This document shows positions 22,701-32,878 of a stretch of 64,000 nt of DNA, one piece after another (positions within the stretch are counted from its first letter, which is position 1; every line of letters starts with the position of its first letter). The stretch is taken from contig NC_051118.1 in NCBI RefSeq assembly GCF_014839805.1, positions 3,154,391 to 3,218,390 on the forward strand. Direction: 5' to 3'. Source of the DNA: Manduca sexta (Eukaryota; Arthropoda; Insecta; Lepidoptera; Sphingidae). Made by a program: the position numbers and the translations under genes. Under the pieces are notes generated by a model, which searched no databases, was not told where the DNA came from, and worked only from the letters and a program-made list of their open reading frames with translations.

Positions 22701-25700
22701 CGAGTTACCCTACCAGCACTACCATTTATACAAAGAAGAACCCGAGACCTTCGCCTCCCAACCCTACTTCACACAACTAGACTGGGTCCACGACAAACTT
22801 GCTGCAACAGATTGCTGCCACTTCCTCGAAGACCTGGCCTTGGTCCACATAGAACCTCTACCCGAACACATAGACATACTCAAAGAGTTATTCGAGACCC
22901 ACTCTTACGCACTCGATTACGACCATAGACAATTCTATGGTCTTCTACGGTTGACCATAGAAAAGAGGCAGCGTGATGGACTGGAAATTAAGTCAAAAAT
23001 AGTCCAGGGTTGGTTGAAGGATGTCTATGATCCGCCTGTTCCAACACTGTATCCAATAAACGAGGATTATTGGAAGATAGAAGGAAAGAAAAAGGATTTG
23101 TCTATGGTCGATGGCTTTGATACGAAGACGTTTGATTTGATCGTGAGGTTTGATACTCGAGGGAAATTCGTCGCAACTGTTTCTACTGAGAGAGAAGAGA
23201 TTTGCGTGTGGGATGTAACTAAGTAAGTTATTATAATAATTTTAGTTTTAACATGACTATTGGATTCCCTCTCAGAAGTAGAGGAGGCCCGTGCCCAACA
23301 GTGGGACAGTATATAATATCGGGCTGATATTATTATTATTGGATTCTCTGGTAGTGATTGTAAAGTTAGACAATGCTTTTCTGACTGCATATGATTATGA
23401 TATGATATGTGTTAGCAAAATTATATATAGAGATACGTATAGCTAGAAGCCATTACCATGAGGAAGAAGTCAGGCTTGATTTAAATCATCAGGATTCTTA
23501 AATAAAATGTGTATTATTCTTTGTGAATTATCGCTTACTTTAACGGTGAAGGAAATCATTGTAAAGAAACCTGCACACCTGAGAAGTTCCCTATGGAAAT
23601 TTTGAGAGTGTGTGAAGTCTACCAACCCGCACTAGGCCAGCGTGGTGGACTAAGGCCTAATCCCTCTCAGCAGTAGGACAATATAACACAGGGCCGATAT
23701 TAGTATTAGTAGGGCTCTTAAATACTTCACATAATTAACCAATTTCTGGTACAGTCTGACTTTTCTCTTTCAAGACTTTGTAATCTCAAATCCATTATCA
23801 AACAGTCCATATTACTTTACACCAATAAAATTGTTTCTCTATGCGTTTCCAGATGCGAGCTGGTGCGGAAGATAGTGGGAGTGACGCATCCCATGAACCT
23901 GGTGCCGATAGATGAGTACAAGTGCGTCGTGCTGTGCCGCCGGGAGCTCAGGGTCTACGATTTGAATCAGGTGGGGACACTCTTTTACTGAGCACATTCT
24001 TTTCCACACTTTTAATGTAACTCACTTAAGTATAACTTTGTAAATGTTGTTAATTGTTTCTTGAATTTATTCCTTAGTTTTTTCACATATTTTTAATATA
24101 CATACATACATAACATCACGCATTTATCCCCGAAGGGGTATGCAGAGGCGCAATTAGGATACCCACTTTTCGCCAAGTATGTTCCGTCCCATGATGTGAT
24201 AGGGGGCGAGTCTATCGCCATATCGGGTACAAATTCCAGACTCCGGGCTGATACTGAGCAGAAAAACCCAAATATCACTTTGCCCGACCCGGGATTCGAA
24301 CCCAGGACCTCAGAGCGCCATTGTACCGGACGTGCAATACAACTACGCCACCGAGGCAGTCATATTTTTAATATAACTCACTTAAATATAAGATGTAAAT
24401 GTTGTTCATTGTTTCTTTTAGAATCGTTTCCGTAGTTTAATTTTAATTAGGGCATAAGTTTACGAAAACAATCTAGTGTTAATGTAATTTAGTGCTTGAT
24501 TGTTGTTAATAATTATTGTGTTCTGTGCTATGCCTGTGTTCAATGATAAAAAAAAGGGTGCAAGACTTATCTTAGAACAGATTAGACCTAATTCAACGTC
24601 ATACTTTTTTACGTGTTACTTAATGCTGAATCGATATTCTTAGTTATAGTATATATTATTATTACCAATATATAGGAAATGATTCAAATCCTTGTTGACC
24701 TTATTTTATGAATGTTTAACGATAGAGCAATGAACTATTTTATTCATAATTAATGTAATAATAAAGAAGTTTCTACTTATACGTGGGCGGCATAATAACC
24801 CCACTGCACCTGATAGTAAGTGGAGTGAAGTCCAATAGAATGTCGCCTGACGAGAGATGATTACCCCTCGACAGTCGACACAATTATGCCGACCTGTTGG
24901 AACCGGATATAAACAGGCTGATCCCAGAACACGACACACTTACTTTGGTCATTATGGCGGGTTTAAACACCTTGTGTGCGGTCGCTATCCAGGCGGATAT
25001 GAAATATATCCTACCAGCAATTTATTTATGTTTCCACTTCCAGGGCACGTTCCTGGTGGCTCTGAAAGGCGTGATGAACCAGAAGATGCCGTACTACGGG
25101 CTGCACGATCCCAAACACCTGGTGGCGCTGTCCAGGAACCGGATGTACGTCAACCTCATGAACATAGAGACTGGTATGTAACCTATATACTTTTCTAGCC
25201 CTGGACGCCACCGAGATAAGATAGAAAATGTCTTTTATTGCTTTGAATGACGAGACGAGTTTGCAGTTTGTCTGATGGTATGCGATACGAACATAAACAG
25301 TAGAAACACCATCCAACACTGAATTATGAAATATTGTTTAATATTCCACTGCGCTCGTCATCCTGAGATATGAGATGTTAAGTCTTATATCCAGTAGTTA
25401 CACTGGCTACAATTTCCTTCAAACTGGAACACAATTGACTACATACTGCTGCTTGGTGGCAGAAACAGACTTTGCGGTGATGCCTACTCAGGTGGACTCA
25501 CATATGAGAGACCTACCAGCAGTAAAATAATTTTACTGGTGGGAATTGGTAGGTAGGTGGTTTCAATCATAATATTTCTTACATTTTATTTCAGGTGACT
25601 GTGTGACTACATTCAAAGCTGGAGAAGACAGATTTTTAAACTCTCTTCTCGTGTCCGGTGATGGAAGGTGAGATCTAACGAAGCTTTCGAACTAGAAAAT

Positions 25701-28700
25701 GGAACACATCACAATATAATTTGTAAAATTAATTTGATCTATAGATTCTACTAATATATAAAACTGAAAAATGTAATTTAACGCTGTAATCTCAGGAACT
25801 ACTAAACAGATTTTTTTTCACTAATAGGAAGCTACGTTACTCCTGAGTCTATAACAACTACCTTTTCCCCGAAAACTTTTAACGGGTACTGAGCCACAAG
25901 CAAAAGCCAATTTTAATATCTAATAGGTACCTTAATTGTACCGGATATATAGAGATAAGAATCTAGAATTAACTTCAAAGAACTAAAAAAAATAATGTTA
26001 AATTAATTACGGTTAAGAAGGTTCTGGAGTGGAGGCCACGAACTAGCAAGCGCAGCGTCAGACGTCCTCCCGCGAGGTGGACAGATGACCTCATAAAAGT
26101 CGTAGGAGGTCGCTGGATGCGGGCTTCCAATAGGACGATCTGGAAATCTTTGGGGAGGCCCATGTTCAACAGTGGACATCATGCGGCCGATGATGATGAT
26201 GAATTCCAGTTAAATGTGATGAGTGGGTTTATACTGCGGTTAGTTAAATTATTAATATCTTCCACCAGAGTGTTGGTGTGCGGTGATGAGACGCAGAAGC
26301 CGTTCCCGCTGCTGGTGTGGTCTTTAACATCACGGAAGCTCCTGTACGACCTGCGGATACCACACCACGACTTCATCACCTCCAAAGCAGCCATCACTTA
26401 CGAAGGTAACATAGAGATATTGGAGTGATAGAAAAACCTATTAATTCTCAAATATTCTATGAAACAGTTCTATAAGATTTATAGGTGCAATGCTGATTCA
26501 GATGTTAGGCAAGATGAAGAAATGCTTTGGGTTTAGCAATCTAAAAAACCATACAAAATTGACGTCTCATTATTTTCTGGAAGCATGTTTAGCTGGTGGT
26601 AGGATATATTTTATATCCGCCCAGATAGCGACCACCGTACACAAGGTGTTAAAACCCGTCATAGTGACCCACGTGTATGTCGTGTTCCGGGATCATCCTG
26701 TGTATATCCGGTTCCAACAGGCCGGCATAATTGTGTCGACTATCGAGGGTTCATCTCTCATCAGTCGACATTCTATTAGACGTCACTCCACTTACCATCA
26801 GGTGCTGTGAGATCACTTTGCCGTCCACGAATAATTTGCGATCATAGTTTGAATAACTAAGTTTTATATTGAACTTTATCTATATATATAAAAATGAATC
26901 CCTATTTCCCTTGGTCACGCCATCACGCGTGAACGGCTCGACCGATTTCACTATTTTTTTGTTGTTTGTTATTGTCAGGAAAAGGATCTTGTGAAAAAAA
27001 AATCAAAAATTGAATTGAAAATATTAATTTTATATAACTGTCAATTGTTTGAAATAACTGTCAGCGATTGACAGAATGCGCGCGTGCATACATAGTTAAG
27101 ACGGGACAACGTCTGTCGGGTCAGCTAGTTTATAATAATTTAATTTTCTTCCCCAGGGTCATACGTGTGCGTGGTCTCGCGAGAACTCGACGAACCCAGT
27201 CCAAACTTCATTGTAGTATACGATCTACAATCAGGCACGTTGTTCAAGAAGTGGAAGCCGGGTTGCGACACCGTGGCGCTGGCCATCAGCTCGGTGGACG
27301 GCTGCGTGGTCTCAGGACTCGCTGATACCAGGATACTGGTTTGGGATTTAGTTACGGGTAAGTTAGGTTATGGTTTAATGTAAGGAAATCGTCTTAATAA
27401 TTATATAAAAGAAGAAGTTTCCTTCTCTATCTTCACAAGATAAGGTCGAGGTCAAACAATACTTTAAATATAGAAGTACGTTGAAGTTATACTGAACTCA
27501 ATACTAAAGAATTTATCATAAGCCTATATGGTTCTGAAGAGTTTCCCGCTACATCTTTAAAGTTCAAAGTCAAAGAACAATATTCTTTATATAGTAGAAT
27601 GTGGAAGCTGTACTAAACCCAAAACAAAGAGATTAATGGAAATCATATGTGATTTAGAGGAGTTCCACGCTGCATCTTCAAAATTTAAAATCAAACAACA
27701 ATATCCTTCATATGGTAGCGTGTACACGAAATCTAATACAAATAAAAATTATTTAATGGGACTACGGGCGAAAATATATCGCAGAATAAATATAAAAATT
27801 CCAAGAAAAGTGCAATCCCATTGTCATAGTCTGTTTAAAAAAAATAGTTCTTACTCAATGACGTTTTACAAGTAGACGCGTCATAGATTAATAAAATTGC
27901 ACCTAAAAACAGCGCAGTATTTACTATAGTCACAGCCCAAGCGGCTCGCATTGATACGGTCCGAGTAGGCCCGACGCCGCCCGAGTGGGCCCGACGCCGC
28001 TCGAGTGTGCCCGAGTGGGACCGAGCGTTGACCGCCCCGTCACCATAACAGTCAAATAAAATGCATTTATTAAAATAAATAAGTTAAATAGTGTATACTT
28101 ATTTCTAACGTATGAAATGAAACGTTTTTTTCATTCACAGTTGGAGTATAATTTGTACATCATCTAAAAACACAGGAAGACATTTTATTTATAAAAATAC
28201 AAAAAGTTAGTAACCGACTAGCGGCGACAGCGGTTGGAGGTTAAAGTGTATGCGGGCAATTACCTTGCTTTCGTCTTGCCAGTATTGAGCTCGGACAACG
28301 TATCTATGTAACGTATGACGTTTCCCCGTGCAGGTAACTGCCGCCTGACGCTGCGCGGCCACGTGTCGGCGCCGTCGCTGCTGCGGCTGGCGCGCGCGGG
28401 CGGCGTGCTGCTGTCCGCCGACCTCGCCTGCAGGGACCTGTCCGTGAGGCTCTGGGACCTGCACACCGGTGAGTCACACAGATACCGGGCATAGGACTTG
28501 GAAGCTGTACAGTCAATTCATATACATAGCTGATATTACCTATGTATTTGTAGTTTGTATTTGTTTGAAGATGTATCTGCACTCTATATTACATAATATC
28601 ATTTATTTTTTCAATGTGTGGTGTTGCAGATTTATACAGTGCCTTATATTTTTGTGATTTATTTCTGGGCACGTGTAACTACTTACACCTCCCTCCCAGC

Positions 28701-29431
28701 GCCCATGTATAGACATATGCATATAAATTATTATGTCTATGATATATATTTCTTTTCTTCTATAAATACAACCTTAATTCTTAAATATATTGACGTGACC
28801 TACTATGTTTTTATCTCTGCACCACCTCAGGTTGACTGGTACAGAATGCATGTGGCATTAACTCCGCCTTTACATGATATGAATGAAGTGCAATAAATAA
28901 CTATGGCTGCACGTTACAATCCTCTAGATACTGGTATTACATTGGATAACTACATCGATTTGGAGTCTTCTGATCGTAATAGCCTCCAGGGCAACATCAC
29001 ATAATTTTTTTATCTGTATTTTTAGCTACCTACCAGTGATAGTTCAAATCTTGACGCGATGTTCAACTCCTTTTTCCTCCATATAGAAGAAACTCAAACT
29101 ATTTCCCAAAATCTACATTCTTTTCCCCACAAAAAAAAAATATCTGAATACTTCCAAAATTCTATCACACAATCTAAAAACACTTATTCCCACAGGTAAA
29201 CTAATATCAGTATACACCCCTCCCGAACGGATAACCTCCTGCGAGATCCTCCTCGGAGGCTCGATCCTCGCACTAGCGCTCGAGAACTACAACCAGCTTG
29301 TGTGCGTGAGGCTGCATGGGCCGGCTCCAGACGCCGTCGCGGGGGGCAGGGACGCGGAGTACGACGAGGCAGAGTACGGGGACTCCGCGCTCCGGGGACG
29401 AACCTTCGACCTCAAGGGGCAGGACTCATAG
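9843..29431 (+). CDS. NACHT and WD-repeat domain protein (NWD-like), 5' end missing
   Basis: Twenty-three exons join in phase into 1326 residues plus stop: 9843-10015, 11880-12068, 12774-12941, 13196-13346, 13577-13733, 14053-14220, 14746-14930, 15209-15301, 16018-16146, 16618-16723, 17867-18029, 19462-19670, 19960-20218, 21846-22027, 22437-22513, 22680-23222, 23853-23970, 25044-25173, 25595-25667, 26269-26405, 27157-27357, 28334-28468, 29196-29431 (TAG stop). Every junction is AG/GT. Domain order is an N-terminal NWD-type alpha/beta domain, a NACHT NTPase with helical tail, then WD-type beta-propeller repeats. This is the architecture of NWD1/NWD2, cytosolic STAND-type proteins. Residue numbers used here count from the first complete codon of the first exon found. 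That exon begins in mid-codon, so at least one upstream exon with the ATG is missing from this model; animal NWD proteins run to about 1400-1700 residues. The exact orthologue and cellular role are not evident. The exon model is firm; the family name is likely. Confidence 0.88.
10038..10440 (+). mobile_element. Mariner-like MITE with about 38-bp terminal inverted repeats
   Basis: The left end reads GTCATTTTGACATTGC followed by ACTAAATGAAACCACATAC. The right end, on the minus strand, reads GTCATTTTGACATCGCG followed by the same ACTAAATGAAACCACATAC. TA dinucleotides flank both ends, as for Tc1/mariner elements. The interior is AT-rich and non-coding. It begins only about 20 bp after the donor at 10015. 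Confidence 0.65.
10455..10640 (+). repeat. Degenerate hAT MITE copy
   Basis: It shares GGTACTAATATGCATAAATG and GGAAGCCGGTAGGAATCGGG with the intact copies but has lost recognisable terminal repeats. It is directly upstream of the intact copy at 10652. Confidence 0.5.
10652..10804 (+). mobile_element. hAT-type MITE with perfect 8-bp target duplication
   Basis: A 153-bp element with ends CAGTGGCAAA and TTCGCCACTG is flanked on both sides by GTGTGTCG (10644-10651 and 10805-10812). CAGTGGCG-like ends plus an 8-bp duplication are diagnostic of hAT transposons. It is non-autonomous, with no coding capacity, and lies in an NWD-like intron. Confidence 0.88.
11345..11420 (+). repeat. tRNA-like SINE head
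   Basis: GGTCTAGTGCCAGCATG (A-box-like) and GGTTCGATACC (B box) at tRNA spacing, without an acceptor stem or a folded cloverleaf. This is a SINE head rather than a tRNA gene. Confidence 0.4.
13385..13545 (+). repeat. tRNA-like SINE remnant in NWD-like intron
   Basis: GGGTTCAAATTCCGG (B box) then GTGACTAAGTTTATTCATCT and GTCACAGCTCGGAGTCAGGA, matching 860-1060. It fills the short intron between the exons ending 13346 and starting 13577. Confidence 0.55.
14053..18029 (+). CDS. NWD-like gene: NACHT nucleotide-binding core exons
   Basis: Six exons (14053-14220, 14746-14930, 15209-15301, 16018-16146, 16618-16723, 17867-18029) cover residues 280 to 560. A helical linker with LERVRGALAERLDALLDSL precedes the P-loop, which reads GGAGCGKAT at residues 442-450. 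The Lys is present, but the Ser/Thr that binds magnesium is Ala449. The Walker B strand reads PVLLAVLGADAL (527-538): the first Asp of the usual hhhhDxxD is Gly534 and only Asp536 remains. The following WLPERLPPNVKMIVTVTE (543-560) is a clear match to the NACHT sensor strand. The fold is recognisable, but ATP hydrolysis is doubtful. Confidence 0.8.
14363..14665 (-). repeat. Family B dispersed repeat
   Basis: A near full-length minus-strand copy, from TTTTTGTTTGTTGCTTTCAA through CAAGCTTGCCGTTCG and GCTGCTTGGCGGCGGAAATA to GGACTCTCACATATGAGAG. It occupies most of the intron between the exons ending 14220 and starting 14746. Confidence 0.7.
14960..15108 (-). mobile_element. hAT-type MITE with perfect 8-bp target duplication
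   Basis: 149 bp, opposite orientation to the copy at 10652, with ends CAGTGGCGAA and TCGCCACTG. It is flanked by ACGTACAT at 14952-14959 and 15109-15116. It inserted 29 bp downstream of the donor of the exon ending at 14930. Confidence 0.88.
17203..17841 (+). repeat. Unclassified element X, copy 1
   Basis: A 639-bp unit runs from TTACATAGATACGTTGTCCG to TTGTAAAACGTCATTGA. It contains an AT-rich half and a GC-rich core with repeats of GGGC(C/T)CACTCGGGCGGCGTC type (about 17490-17560). It matches 27855-28311 in reverse but carries about 170 extra bp (about 17630-17815). No inverted ends or target duplication are recognised. It stops 25 bp before the exon at 17867. Confidence 0.65.
18124..18277. 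repeat. Foldback element
   Basis: Two arms of about 70 bp (18124-18195 and 18208-18277) are near-perfect reverse complements, both beginning AAGCATCTCAATGTTTGCCG when read inward. Each arm also holds its own 18-bp palindrome ATGTTTGCCGGCAAACAT. The loop is about 12 bp. It is in an NWD-like intron. Confidence 0.75.
18528..18813 (+). mobile_element. Non-autonomous Helitron
   Basis: It begins TCTATATATATAAAAATGAA and ends CAACTAG, flanked by A and T. Just before the end is the stem-loop AGACG-GGACAA-CGTCT. TC start, CTAG end, terminal hairpin and A/T insertion are Helitron hallmarks. It is in the NWD-like intron before the exon at 19462. Confidence 0.8.
18880..18970 (-). repeat. hAT MITE fragment
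   Basis: GTGTCGAGTTCGCTTTCGGA and CAGCCACTAA correspond to the minus-strand reading of the hAT MITE left half. The rest is missing. Confidence 0.4.
19462..22513 (+). CDS. NWD-like gene: winged-helix/helical tail of the NACHT module
   Basis: Four exons (19462-19670, 19960-20218, 21846-22027, 22437-22513) cover residues 561 to 802. The sequence GLDDTEILDILAHDDLF fits the winged-helix segment that follows NACHT in NWD proteins (typically G.s..EL.dllS.dd.vl). The next exon begins at 21846, just inside an open stretch; this acceptor is the one that keeps phase and gives TYLPWAPASLFW, where family members have a short Pro/Trp-rich loop. WRDAALAGAARERYLADCE...TLVDYYEG then matches the helix-rich WrHrq..e.a..ryL......hr.lAdYF.g signature of the family. 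Confidence 0.75.
21397..21704 (+). mobile_element. tRNA-derived SINE, family A, near full length
   Basis: It begins GCAGCGATAGCCTAGTTGG (A-box-like), then a B-box remnant TTTAAATCCCAAGG, a body with AACGCTGAAGGAAAACATCG, and a tail CAGTGGGACAGTATATAATA and CAGGGCTGATATTAT. The same order occurs at 39018 and 58533. It resembles the Metulj-type SINEs described from butterflies; the exact name is unverified. It lies in the intron before the exon at 21846. Confidence 0.8.
22680..29431 (+). CDS. NWD-like gene: C-terminal WD-repeat propeller exons
   Basis: Eight exons (22680-23222, 23853-23970, 25044-25173, 25595-25667, 26269-26405, 27157-27357, 28334-28468, 29196-29431) cover residues 803 to 1326. 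The large 543-bp exon starts with RKLDELPYQHYHL, the conserved helical link before the propeller. WD-type blade ends are visible at EEICVWDVTK, PLLVWSL, RILVWDLVTG and VRLWDLHTG; other blades are degenerate. The protein ends in an acidic tail (RDAEYDEAEYGDSALRG...DLKGQDS). Such propellers usually bind partners or cap the NTPase in STAND proteins. Confidence 0.82.
23255..23708 (+). mobile_element. Two family A SINE tail fragments
   Basis: A tail-only fragment (23265-23340) and a longer body-plus-tail fragment (23517-23708, with an internal deletion near the end) lie 180 bp apart in one intron of the NWD-like gene, both on the plus strand. Confidence 0.65.
24100..24360 (-). mobile_element. tRNA-derived SINE, second family
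   Basis: On the minus strand a tRNA-like head (CTCGGTGGCGTAGTTGTATT, then the perfect B box GGTTCGAATCC) is followed by GGCGATAGACTCGCCCCC, ATCACATCATGGGACGGAAC and CCCTTCGGGGATAAATGCGT. Part of the same body recurs at 5085-5225. It lies in an NWD-like intron. Confidence 0.75.
24775..25018 (+). repeat. Family E dispersed repeat beside an exon
   Basis: A near full-length plus-strand copy. Its last recognisable bases (AAATATATCCTACCAGC) are 25 bp before the NWD-like exon at 25044. Confidence 0.7.
25231..25524 (+). repeat. Family B dispersed repeat
   Basis: A plus-strand copy (TTTTATTGCTTTGAATGACG ... TGGACTCACATATGAGAG) in the intron between the exons ending 25173 and starting 25595, 58 bp after the donor. 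Confidence 0.7.
26010..26205 (+). pseudogene. RTE-type retrotransposon reverse-transcriptase C-terminus, remnant
   Basis: The plus strand reads VLEWRPRTSKRSVRRPPARW, TDDLIKVVGGRWMRASNRTI and WKSLGRPMFN. This is the conserved C-terminal signature of RTE-like LINE polyproteins (R.GRP..RW.DD.....G..W...A.dR..W...). It ends in an ATGATGATG tail and is 5'-truncated and non-functional. It lies between NWD-like exons, about 60 bp before 26269. Confidence 0.75.
26588..26825 (-). repeat. Family E dispersed repeat
   Basis: A full-length minus-strand copy (GGTAGGATATATTTTATATC ... TACCATCAGGTGCTGTGAG) in the same intron as the Helitron at 26879. Confidence 0.7.
26879..27128 (+). mobile_element. Non-autonomous Helitron beside an exon
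   Basis: TC start, CAGCTAG end and the AGACG/CGTCT stem-loop as in the copy at 18528. Its 3' end lies 28 bp upstream of the NWD-like exon beginning at 27157. Confidence 0.8.
27855..28311 (-). repeat. Unclassified element X, copy 2 (inverted)
   Basis: Reverse orientation relative to copy 1 in the same gene, 457 bp, sharing both ends and the GC-rich core. It lacks the 170-bp segment found in copy 1. It ends 22 bp before the exon at 28334. Confidence 0.65.
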
Positions 29432-30892
29432 CACGGCAGATGAGTGTCGTTCAAAGATTAAGTATAGAGATGCGCCAATGTTTGCTGATTGTAAACAGTA
29501 TGATATAAATTTGAAAATATGTGGGTGAGCCAAAAGTTTAACGAAAGTTATTGATATTAACAAAAAATATAAAATATAAAGGAATTTCTGAGATTTGAAT
29601 CACGTGTTTTTTTGGCGGGTAAATTACTGTTATATAAGTGTTACCAATGTCGTACGCCGTAGCGTTGTATTTGGTTCTGGTTAAAATTGGAATACATTGC
29701 ATTAGTTAAAAAATTGTACCTAATGAAATTGATATAACAATATTCACGGTCCCAACTTAAACCTAATCAGAAACAAGTCCGTTTCCTTACTTAATTTCTT
29801 ATTACACCTAATTTGATCATTCTAGATATCGATCGTTGTAAGGTCTGCCTTGACATCAATATCTACATAGGATAATGGATAAGGTGGATAAATATATACT
29901 TGTCCATTATTATATATTAAAATATATTAAGGACCTTACTGATAATCATTAAACAGTGTTTAACCTAGTCAAGTTTGTTGTTCAATGTAAATTGGAAAAC
30001 AATGACTAGTTAAATACTGATTAACTTTTAATAATAAGAATATTGTAATGTACTTAACCCATTATTTATTTAAAATTAAAAAACAAACATTGGCGCAACT
30101 TGTTACTTCGAAAACTACAAATTAAGCAATTTGACAGTGGCTTAATACCGCCCGTTGAAAAGCGAAGAAAAAAGGATTAATGAAAAAAAGGAAACATGAA
30201 AAAAAACATTAATGTTTTTTGATCTATTACGCTTATTAATTACATTATTAATGATAAACAAATTGTATTTAGTGAATTCTCTACCCTTAATGTTGATGTT
30301 AGAACTAACTTTGTGGTGAAAATAGATGTAAGGGTTGATAAAGTTTGAATCTTCTCATTTCCTATCACATATTTCATCTTTTTCACGCTGGACACTAGCG
30401 CCCAAGGTGGTCATCGAACGAAACTATTTTGAATTTAGAACTTTCTTGTAGATTCGAAATAATTTGCTGGAATCACTAATGCTCGGTGCGGGTCTAGGAT
30501 CTAAAGGATATTGAATTTGGAATTGCAATTTAGAACCAAAAAGACACTATTTCCGACAACATTTTGTATACAAAACGTTCCAATTCACATAATCATTTCA
30601 ATCGAACAATTTAATTCTCTGGGGGGTCAGGTCCCCCAGGATTTTTTCCTAGAACCGCGCCTGTTTTAAATATCAAGCTTCGATCATAATATCAACATAA
30701 CAGTTTCACTTAATTTTACTATAATTCATCATTTTTATAAGCTTTCGAGCTAAAATAATTTCCAAATAACCACAGCAGCTGACACACGAGACAAGTAACT
30801 AGCGCGAGTTACTGTACACCATTAGCTTCGCACAAAACGTTGCATTACACATTATATTTTCTATCATTTATAATGGCACGTCAATAAATAAA
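29432..30892 (+). other. Candidate 3' UTR of the NWD-like gene
   Basis: No further coding exon is seen after the TAG at 29429-29431. Overlapping AATAAA hexamers occur at 30883-30892. The stretch is AT-rich, has none of the repeat families recognised elsewhere in the window and could be a single long 3' UTR, but an earlier, non-canonical polyadenylation site cannot be excluded. Confidence 0.3.
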
Positions 30893-32514
30893 AGACAAAT
30901 ATAAAGAAATTTTATTTGTAATGAAATGGTGTAGATTTTTTTTTCTTTAAACTTCAATATAATTTAAATAATCTAATTCGTTTGCGACACCACAGCGTAC
31001 ATATAACGTAGGTTAGTTAACACAATAGATACCTGAGCACAAACATTAATATCAAACGCCATTCAAAAGCTACGAAAGCTTTCGACCAAAGCAATCTAAT
31101 GTAATCTAGCTGTAATCTTATCTTGTTCTGAGGTAAATAGTCGTTATTCTAACAGATCTAATATATATAGTACCCGAGCCTGAAATTAGAATTTCTGATA
31201 ACTTTTTCCATCGTTTTTAGAAACCCTTAGAACATTTTAGACCTGTTTTATATTGGCGTATTAAGTATAACATGCCAAAGCTTAGTTTTGATGTTCAAAC
31301 ATTTAACATTAATATTTTAATGATTAAATATTTGAAAACAATTGACATAGAAAACTATCTGTTCTCAAATTGAACGAATGTAATAAAATAGTGGATCCAA
31401 TATATTTCAAAACCATGACAGTAAGATTCTTTTAATCTAATACGCATAACTTTGCGTACAACAATGTTTGAAACAGTATCTATTATTAACTCCATTGACA
31501 CAAAATATAGAATTGTGGCACCTCCGCAACGTGTACAAATAAGCGTGTGACGTGTCACACTGTGTCATATTTTGTCAAACATAAATATTTTAACCAATGT
31601 CATTATATGTCATCGACGTTTTATTTTTTGAGAAATTTTGGCATTTCCGCTGTCTACAAATAAGCCTTGGACGTGTCAGACTGTGTCATATTATGTCAAA
31701 CATAAATCTTTTAACCAACTTCAAAAAGAGGTTACATGTCATTTTTTTAAATATAACAACGACTATTTATCTCAATCTATTCTTATAATAAGGGTGAACT
31801 GAATTATAACGTCTTCTTTATATTGTTTTTGTGTAACTTTTGCTTCCATTGTTTAACTTGTTTTTAAGCTTTGTCGTTGATGTGCAAGTGTGAAGAGTAT
31901 TTGCCTGGTGCAAAATCACGTTCCGCGAATGTCGTGGTGTGGAGACGCTTTTATTTAAATGTAACTCTATATCTGTGTTTTATTAATACTGAAATATGAT
32001 TTTATTTATGTCAGTCCGATGTCGTGTAACTCAAATACCTAATTTAAGTCAATACTTAAATTATTATGTACTATTGTATTTTAATGTTGCTTACCATTGA
32101 GATCTGCACAAAAAAGACAACTGTTTCCTATTTCAGAGGTAAGAAACATAGAAATTATACCCATATTTATAGCTGACCAGCGAAATAAAAAACTTCGCCA
32201 TATTGTAATGAAAAATTACTACTTTCTTGTGATTTTAAAATCATTTAGTACACACATACATAAGACTAGGCAGTATAGCCTGTCCTCTAAGGACGAATTA
32301 AAATAAAAATTTAGTACACGTGATTTTAAATAACACGTTATATTAACTTTGAGAGTATGTTTGAAATCAGGAAAACTGGACGAAACTTCAAATTTTTAAA
32401 ACCGTTTTACTGTTTCAAGGAAATTCGACAAATGCCCAATATTATCACTAGTACTAACATTTTATAGCAAAAGTTTGGATATATAAATGTTGTTTGAATG
32501 ATTCCTTCCTAACC
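30893..32514. other. Spacer after the NWD-like gene
   Basis: Apart from the 64-bp direct repeats at 31534-31718, I see only AT-rich unique sequence. The same is true of 32879-33730 and 34050-35318. The plus-strand frame at 34291-34554 and its antisense are not convincing as genes. Confidence 0.35.
31534..31718 (+). repeat. Two direct repeats of 64 bp
   Basis: 31534-31597 and 31655-31718 differ at only a few positions (TACAAATAAGC ... CTGTGTCATATT ... TTTTAACCAA), with weaker similarity extending upstream. The offset is 121 bp. They are in the spacer downstream of the NWD-like gene. Confidence 0.7.
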
Positions 32515-32878
32515 GAATTTCGTCTACGGCGATCAATCACAACGGAGGTCGGCCAAGTTCGCAAGAGATATTATAGTGCACAAGTGTGTGCGCAATACAC
32601 AAGCACTCTCTGTTCCTTCACTCTCATAGTCCAGTGAGACGACTGACATGACCGGGGAGAGATCAGGCGCAAGACCAACGGCTTTACGTGCTTTCCGAAG
32701 CACGGAGGTATCACACAGATAACTTCAAACTTCCGAGCTGCGACTGAGTAAAAGTTTATTTTTTTTTAATATATAAAAAAACTATCACTATTATTTTGGC
32801 CTGAGAATCGAACCCAGGACCTCAACGCGGTAGCCGTACCGCGTACAATTACATCTACGCCACCTAGGCAGTGTCTAT
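32515..32878 (-). mobile_element. tRNA-derived SINE, third type
   Basis: The minus-strand head has an A-box-like CTAGGTGGCGTAGATG and B box GGGTTCGATTC. The body has TTCGGAAAGCACGTAAAGCC and CTTGCGCCTGATCTC-like blocks and ends at GCCGTAGACGAAATTCGG. It is in the spacer after the NWD-like gene. Confidence 0.65.
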
